A stretch of 39,816 nt of DNA, taken from NCBI GenBank assembly GCA_022828125.1, contig JAJEJD010000007.1, positions 1-39,816 of the forward strand, in the 5' to 3' direction. The number at the start of each line of letters is the position of its first letter. Position 1 is the stretch's first letter. The notes beneath the pieces are model-generated. The model did no database searches and was not told where the DNA came from. It saw nothing but the letters and a program-made list of their open reading frames with translations. A program made the position numbers and the translations under genes. Of this stretch, positions 35,215 through 39,816 are shown piece by piece. Source of the DNA: a bacterium. Its GTDB lineage: Bacteria; UBA8248.

Positions 35215-35370
35215 AATCACTCCCCCCTTGAGGGGGAGTCGGCAAGACGAGGGCGAAGCCCGAAGTCGCGCCGGTGGGGGGACATGCCACAGAGTAAACC
35301 TCCCCCCACCGATTCAGCCTTCGCACAAAACGCTTGGCTTCATCGACTCCCCCTCAAGGGGGGAGTGATT
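35215..35370. mobile_element. MITE-like element with 27-bp perfect terminal inverted repeats
   Basis: The 27 bases at 35215-35241 (AATCACTCCCCCCTTGAGGG and on) are the exact reverse complement of 35344-35370. The 156-base element also has internal inverted parts (GGTGGGGGGA near 35272-35281 and TCCCCCCACC near 35301-35310). It has no coding capacity. Part of the inverted end (CTCAAGGGGGGAGTG) also appears singly at about 31995-32001 and 37703-37718. No clear target-site duplication was recognised. Confidence 0.65.
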
Positions 35371-35390
35371 ACGGATTGACGAGGTGTGGC

Positions 35391-35418
35391 GTAGGGACAG
35401 GTCGCGACCTGTCCCTAC
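35391..35418. repeat. 28-bp perfect palindrome
   Basis: GTAGGGACAGGTCG followed immediately by its exact reverse complement. It lies 60-90 bases before the permease start and would form a long hairpin in mRNA. The GTAGGG...CCCTAC ends are shared with the imperfect inverted pair at 37340-37432, so it belongs to a REP-like family. Confidence 0.75.
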
Positions 35419-35480
35419 GGGATGATGGCGGCCAACACGTCGGGACAGGCGCGGCCGCAGGCGCAAGCACGGAGAGGAAC

Positions 35481-36407
35481 GTGAATACCGGAGCCGTTCA
35501 GGATACGGCGCGGCGGGGCCGTGGCTGGCTCACCCCCGCGCGCAAGCAGGCGTTGGCGCCCTACCTGCTCATGGCGCCCGCCTTCATTATCCTGGGCGCG
35601 ATACTGGTCTATCCCTCCATCTACAACATCTATCTCTCGCTGTGGAAATGGCGTCTCACGACGCCCCATCTCTCCACCTTCGTCGGCTTCGCGAACTACG
35701 TCCACCTGCTCTGGGTCGACCCCGACTTCTGGGAGGTGACCCGTTTCAGCCTGGGCTTCACCGTGGCCACCATCGCCCTGGAGTTCATCATCGGGGTGGC
35801 GAGCGCGCTGCTGCTCTACGGCCTCGTGCGCGGGCGCAGGCTCATGACGTCCTTTCTCCTCACCCCCTACATGGTCGCCCCCATCGCGGTGGGCCTCGGC
35901 TGGCGGCTCATGTGGGACCGCGACATCGGCATCGTGAACCTCCTCATCACCCTCGTGGGCGTCGCCAAGGTGAACTGGCTCGCCGAGACCGGCCCCGCCT
36001 TCTGGGCCATCGTGATCTGCGAGGTCTGGCGCTCGACGCCCTTCGTCACCATGATCCTCCTGGCGGGCATCACCGCTCTCCCCAACGAGGTGTTCGAGGC
36101 CGCCCACGTGGACGGCGCGAACCGGGTGCAGGTGTTCCGGCGGATCACCTTCCCGCTCATCCTGCCCCCGCTGGTGGTGGCGCTGCTGTTCCAGACCATC
36201 TTCAAGCTGCGGGTGTTCGACATTCCCTACATCCTCACCGAGGGAGGGCCCGGCACGTCCACCATGCCGTACGGCCTGTTCATCCAGCGCATTTATTTCC
36301 GCTATTTCGACGTGGGCAACGCGGCGGCCACCTCGGTCATCCTCCTCGTGCTGGGCGCGGGTATCGCGTTCGCCTACTTAAGGCTCATCCAGGACAGGGA
36401 CGGCTAG
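35481..36407 (+). CDS. sugar-class ABC transporter permease, MalF/UgpA-like
   Basis: Inner-membrane permease of 308 residues with six hydrophobic segments. The frame is open from 35334, but the upstream part reads through the MITE-like and palindrome sequences. The GTG at 35481 with GGAGAGG three bases before it is the natural start and gives the family length. Typical N-terminal part: KQALAPYLLMAPAFIILGAILVYPSIYNIYLSL. EAA loop EAAHVDGANRVQVFRRITFPLI. The MalG-like partner starts 3 bp after its stop. Its leader region carries two strong repeats, so expression may be affected by mRNA structure. Confidence 0.9.
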   Translation: MNTGAVQDTARRGRGWLTPARKQALAPYLLMAPAFIILGAILVYPSIYNIYLSLWKWRLTTPHLSTFVGFANYVHLLWVDPDFWEVTRFSLGFTVATIALEFIIGVASALLLYGLVRGRRLMTSFLLTPYMVAPIAVGLGWRLMWDRDIGIVNLLITLVGVAKVNWLAETGPAFWAIVICEVWRSTPFVTMILLAGITALPNEVFEAAHVDGANRVQVFRRITFPLILPPLVVALLFQTIFKLRVFDIPYILTEGGPGTSTMPYGLFIQRIYFRYFDVGNAAATSVILLVLGAGIAFAYLRLIQDRDG

Positions 36408-36410
36408 GCC

Positions 36411-37259
36411 ATGGCGCGCGGCGAAGAGCAGATCGGGCCGGGTATCCCCTCCTTCCCGGCGGCGCGCGGGGCGATGATGGTGCTGCTCGCGTTCAGCCTG
36501 TTCCCGATCGTCTGGATCATGCTCACCTCGGTGAAGAACGAGACCGCCATATTCAGTATTCCGCCCAAGGTCTTCGTCACCCCGGATTTCTCCTCCTACT
36601 GGAAGTTCCTGGGTTTCGGCAACGAATCCGCGCTCCGGTTCATCTGGAACAGCACCTTCATCGCGGTGGTGACGACCTTCCTGACGCTCCTGGTCTCCTC
36701 GCTGGCCGCCTATGCGTTCTCGCGCTACCGCTTTAGGGCGTCGAACTACCTGCTCTTCTTCATGCTGGCGACGCGGCTGCTGCCGCCCGTCACGGCGGTG
36801 GTGCCGCTTTATCTCCTGTTCCGCTATCTCCAGATACTCGACACGCGCTTCATCCTGATCCTCATCTACACCGCCTTGAACATCCCCTTCGGCACCTGGC
36901 TGATGAAGGCGTTTTTCGACGGCATACCGAAGGAACTCGAAGAGGCCGCGGCGTTGGACGGCTGCGGCGCGCTGCGCACGCTGGCGCGGGTGACCTTCCC
37001 CCTCGCGTCATCGGGGATAGCTGCGACCTCCATCTTCGTCTTCCTGCTGGCCTGGAACGAGTTCATGTTCGCGTTCATGCTGACGAACGTGTACGCGCGC
37101 ACCATCCCCGTCCGGCTGGCGGAGACGATGGGGGAGATGCAGGTCTTCTGGCAGGACATGTCCACCCTGGCGACGCTGATCATGCTGCCCGCCCTGCTGG
37201 TGGGCTTTTTCATGCAGCGCTATCTCATCCGCGCCCTGACGGCGGGAGCGGTGAAGTGA
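36411..37259 (+). CDS. sugar-class ABC transporter permease, MalG/UgpE-like
   Basis: Inner-membrane permease of 282 residues forming a heterodimer with the preceding gene product. Features: FSLFPIVWIMLTSVKNETAIFSIPPK near the N-terminus, SSLAAYAFSRYRF before helix 3, and EAA loop EEAAALDGCGALRTLARVTFPLASSG. The start is 3 bp after the MalF-like stop. The ATPase gene lies about 690 bp downstream, separated by repeats. Confidence 0.91.
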   Translation: MARGEEQIGPGIPSFPAARGAMMVLLAFSLFPIVWIMLTSVKNETAIFSIPPKVFVTPDFSSYWKFLGFGNESALRFIWNSTFIAVVTTFLTLLVSSLAAYAFSRYRFRASNYLLFFMLATRLLPPVTAVVPLYLLFRYLQILDTRFILILIYTALNIPFGTWLMKAFFDGIPKELEEAAALDGCGALRTLARVTFPLASSGIAATSIFVFLLAWNEFMFAFMLTNVYARTIPVRLAETMGEMQVFWQDMSTLATLIMLPALLVGFFMQRYLIRALTAGAVK

Positions 37260-37952
37260 TGGGTGTGTTGGGGGTCGAACGCGGCGGGGGAGGGAGCGTT
37301 CGCTCGCTTGAAAAGGCCCTGATCCCTCGGGTTCGATATGTAGGGGCGGACCTGTGTGTCCGCCCAATCGCTCGGGCGAGAACACGGAAAAACGGGAGAA
37401 CACACAGGGCGGACACGCAGGTCCGTCCCTACGAAAACCGCACCCCTCGTCATTCCGGCGAAAGCCGGAATCCATTTTCGCCTTTGTCTTTGGCCTTTCG
37501 CCCGGCCGCACTCTCTCCCGACCGGAGAAGATACGGACACCGCCATATATATCCGCCTCATCCGTTCCGGATTCGGGCGCGGCGTTCCCTCCCGCGAGCC
37601 GGAATCAAATGCGAAAACGAAAGCAAAAATCATAAAATGGATTCCGGCTTTCGCCGGAATGACGGTGGTTTTCCCGCATCGAGGGGCTTTTTCAACAGGC
37701 CCCCTCAAGGGGGGAGTGAAATTCAACGCGCTCTTTCACGGGATAAAGGCACCCCCCCTTGTCAGGGGGGCAAGAAAAAGCAAAAGCCCCTCTACCGGTG
37801 GCGGGTGTTGCCTTTTTATACCCCCCTGTTAAGGGGGGGTAGGGGGGGTTGGTTTTAAGGGATTCCCCTTTCAAGGGGGTTGCCATTACCCCCGCAAGGC
37901 GTTTTTCAACGGCCGCGTTCGGGGTGCGGGGCGCGATGATGGAGGAACCGGT
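37260..37952. repeat. repeat-rich intergenic region between permease and ATPase genes
   Basis: Contains, in order: an imperfect 26-bp inverted pair at 37340-37365 and 37407-37432 (GTAGGGGCGGACCTG type, two mismatches); an inverted pair of the GTCATTCCGGC-GAAA-GCCGGAAT unit at 37449-37472 and 37638-37663; GGCTTTTTCAACAGGCC near 37684-37700 with a CCCTCAAGGGGGGAGTG end; a palindromic-family copy at about 37751-37851; and TTGCCATTACCCCCGCAAGG with TTTTTCAACGG (37880-37913), the inverse of the left flank of the copy at 9963. ORFs across this stretch are repeat-derived. No gene is called. Confidence 0.7.
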
Positions 37953-39029
37953 TTGGGCACGGTGAGCATCGAGAACCTGAGCAAGCACTTCGGCAGCGTG
38001 CGCGCCGTGGACGGCATCGACCTGGAAGTCGCCGAGGGGGAGTTCCTCGTCCTGGTGGGGCCGTCGGGCTGCGGGAAGACGACGACGCTGCGCATGGTGG
38101 CGGGCCTCGAGTTTCCCACCGACGGGGAGATACGCGTCTCGGGCGAGCGCGTGAACGAGATTCCCGCCAAGGACCGCAACATGGCCATGGTGTTCCAGAA
38201 CTACGCCCTCTACCCCCACATGACGGTGTACGAGAACATGGCCTTCGGCCTGCGCGTGCGGCGGTTTTCTGCGGGCGAGGTCGACCGCCGCGTCAAGGAG
38301 GCCGCCGCCCTCATGGGGCTCGAAGACCTGCTCCACCGCAAGCCCCGCCAGCTCTCGGGGGGCCAGCGCCAGCGCGTGGCGGTCTGCCGCGCCATCGTGC
38401 GCGACCCGGTCGCCTTCCTGTTCGACGAGCCGCTCAGCAACCTCGACGCCAAGCTCCGCGTCACCGCCCGGGCCGAGATACGAAAGCTCCAGCGCCGCCT
38501 GGGCACGACCTCGGTCTACGTCACCCACGACCAGACCGAGGCGATGACGATGGGCGACCGCATCGTCGTCATGGACCTGGGAAAGATACTGCAGGTGGGG
38601 CCGCCCATCGAGCTTTACGACCGGCCCGTCAACCGCTTCGTGGCGGGGTTTCTGGGGAGTCCGGCCATGAACTTCATCGAGGGCCGCGCGCAGCGGGCGG
38701 AGGGAGGCCTCGAACTCGAAGCGGGCGCCCTGCGCTTCCCGCTGCCGCAAGCCTGCCGGGAGGGAGAGGCCTACACCCTGGGCTTCCGCCCCGAGCACCT
38801 GGGCTTTGGGGACGCAGGCGCGCGCCCCGTCTCCGCCGAGGGCCGGGTGGAGCTCGTCGAGCCGCTGGGTTCCGACACCTTCGTCGCCCTCGATATCGAC
38901 GGGATCGTCCTCACCGTGAAGGAAGAGGGCCATTTCCGCGCGCAGGTGGGCGAGAACATCCGGGTGTTCTTCGACATGGAGAACGTCCACCCCTTCGACG
39001 GCGACACCGGCGCGCGTGTGGAGGGGTAG
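37953..39029 (+). CDS. sugar-class ABC transporter ATP-binding protein, UgpC/MsmK-like
   Basis: Cytoplasmic ATPase of 358 residues. The start is a TTG at 37953 with GGAGG seven bases upstream. Walker A GPSGCGKTT (36-44), Q-loop Gln82 in MVFQNYALYPHMTVYENMAF, signature LSGGQ (134-138), Walker B AFLFDEP (154-160) and switch His192. Residues after about 240 form the C-terminal OB/TOBE regulatory domain, including FRPEHLGFG and DTFVALDIDG. These proteins often serve several sugar importers. Here it most likely serves the receptor and permeases at 33674-37259. Confidence 0.92.
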   Translation: MGTVSIENLSKHFGSVRAVDGIDLEVAEGEFLVLVGPSGCGKTTTLRMVAGLEFPTDGEIRVSGERVNEIPAKDRNMAMVFQNYALYPHMTVYENMAFGLRVRRFSAGEVDRRVKEAAALMGLEDLLHRKPRQLSGGQRQRVAVCRAIVRDPVAFLFDEPLSNLDAKLRVTARAEIRKLQRRLGTTSVYVTHDQTEAMTMGDRIVVMDLGKILQVGPPIELYDRPVNRFVAGFLGSPAMNFIEGRAQRAEGGLELEAGALRFPLPQACREGEAYTLGFRPEHLGFGDAGARPVSAEGRVELVEPLGSDTFVALDIDGIVLTVKEEGHFRAQVGENIRVFFDMENVHPFDGDTGARVEG

Positions 39030-39041
39030 GTCCGGCGAAGG

Positions 39042-39073
39042 GAATCGGCGGACGCACTCTCGCCGCCGAATTT
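39042..39073 (+). terminator. weak terminator-like hairpin after the ATPase gene
   Basis: TCGGCGG (39045-39051) pairs with CCGCCGA (39063-39069) around an 11-base loop. Only TTT follows, so termination would be inefficient. It sits about 15 bases after the last stop of the sugar importer. Confidence 0.3.
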
Positions 39074-39137
39074 CCGAAAAATTCGATTAATCATTGTCAT
39101 GAACCCGGTGTCGGCGCGATAGTATGATTGACTCCGT

Positions 39138-39165
39138 TTGTCTACGATAACATGTTGTTTATAAT
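39138..39165 (+). promoter_or_regulatory. candidate sigma-70-type promoter of the integrase gene
   Basis: TTGTCT at 39138-39143 (four of six -35 matches) and TATAAT at 39160-39165 (full -10 match) are separated by 16 bases. It lies in an AT-rich stretch about 120 bases before the integrase ATG. Confidence 0.45.
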
Positions 39166-39284
39166 ACTATATTTCTGTTATTCCCCACCCTGGTGCCCCT
39201 TGCATTTTCGTCATATATATGCTTGAATACTCACCTGTTTGATGCCGCACGTATGCGTTTTGATTACATATTTCAGGAGGCGGG

Positions 39285-39816
39285 ATGCCGAAGCGAAGCG
39301 ATCTGAAACTCACCAAGCGCACCGTCGACGCGCTCGAGGCCGACGGGAAGGACGTCCTCTTCTGGGACCGGGAGCTGGCGGGCTTCGGGGTGCGCGTCCA
39401 CTCCACGGGCAGAAAGACCTACGTGGTGCAGTCCCGGGGACCATCGGGTCCCAAACGCATGACGCTCGGCCGTCACGGGAAGCTGGCCGTCGACGAGGCA
39501 AGGAAGCGCGCCGCCAATCTCATCGACCGCATCAAGCGGGGTGAGGAATTCAGCACTGCGGCGCCCGAGGCGGAGACCACCGTGGCGGGGCTCGCCGAAC
39601 GCTTCATGCGCACCCACGTGGAGAAACACTTAAAGCCCGCCAGCGTTGCCGCGTACCGCACCGTGCTCGACAAATACATCCTGCCGGCCCTGGGCGGGAT
39701 GGGGCTGGACGAGGTCGGCGGGGCGGAAGTCACGGCGCTCCATCACGGCCTTCGCGATACGCCGGTCCTGGCGAACCAGGCGGTCCACCTGCTCTCGCGG
39801 ATGTTCGTACTTGCCG
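39285..39816 (+). CDS. tyrosine recombinase / integrase, N-terminal part (runs off the window)
   Basis: AGGAGG four bases before the ATG at 39285; about 177 codons are visible before the window ends. Residues about 8-95 match the arm-binding DUF4102 domain of P4-type integrases: LTKRTVDALEADGKDVLFWDRELAGFGVRVHSTGRKTYVVQ, then RMTLGRHGKLAVDEARKRA. Residues about 108 onward (TVAGLAERFMRTHVEKHLKPASVAAYRTVLDKYI) are the SAM-like core-binding domain. The catalytic domain with the R-H-R-Y residues is outside the window. It is preceded by about 220 AT-rich bases unlike the rest of the region, consistent with the edge of an integrated element. No tRNA or att site is recognised inside the window. Confidence 0.85.
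   Translation, partial: MPKRSDLKLTKRTVDALEADGKDVLFWDRELAGFGVRVHSTGRKTYVVQSRGPSGPKRMTLGRHGKLAVDEARKRAANLIDRIKRGEEFSTAAPEAETTVAGLAERFMRTHVEKHLKPASVAAYRTVLDKYILPALGGMGLDEVGGAEVTALHHGLRDTPVLANQAVHLLSRMFVLA

Overview
The window is about 60% GC with tightly packed, mostly co-directional transporter and catabolic genes. Many starts are GTG or TTG behind clear Shine-Dalgarno sites, and G/C-run repeats fill most intergenic gaps. The families present (TRAP-TAXI, hydantoinase A/B, several NitT/TauT-type ABC systems, Liv-type ABC, a UGSC-type selenoprotein) suit a metabolically versatile, uncultured Gram-negative bacterium. Candidatus Tectomicrobia/Entotheonella, Rokubacteria or a deltaproteobacterium-like lineage would fit. 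The lineage is inferred: there is no rRNA or other marker gene here.

Left block (minus strand, 0.3-16.8 kb), after the 3' end of a group II intron at 1-138. In transcription order from the right it holds a TAXI TRAP receptor, a Gfo/Idh/MocA oxidoreductase, a fused TRAP permease, hydantoinase/oxoprolinase A, a class III aminotransferase and hydantoinase/oxoprolinase B. Then come an AtzA/TrzA/SsnA-like amidohydrolase and a NitT/TauT ABC system (binding protein, ATPase, two permeases). This reads as uptake and hydrolysis of an organic N-containing compound such as an amide, lactam or cyclic ureide. The substrate is not visible.

Middle block (plus strand, 17.7-28.8 kb). A complete LivKHMGF-type ABC transporter is followed by an atypical M20 metallohydrolase. 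One minus-strand SDR follows, then a second NitT/TauT ABC system with two permeases, a binding protein and an ATPase. A 46-codon ORF overlaps both the second permease and the ATPase.

Right block (plus strand, 29.0-39.8 kb). Two adjacent paralogous genes come first. The upstream one carries an in-frame UGA (29354-29356) inside a UGSC-like motif (here U-G-G-C). It is followed at SECIS distance by a perfect 7-bp hairpin, so it is read as one 535-residue selenoprotein with Sec99. Next are an FAD-dependent oxidoreductase, a binding-protein/two-permease/UgpC-type ATPase sugar-class ABC transporter, and a tyrosine integrase that runs off the window end and may mark an island border.

Intergenic regions carry at least five copies of one G/C-run palindromic element family, a 156-bp MITE-like element with 27-bp perfect inverted ends, and several REP-like palindromes. 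Some of these interrupt what would otherwise be continuous operons. The most notable item is the UGA-containing gene with its SECIS-like hairpin and its paralogous partner.
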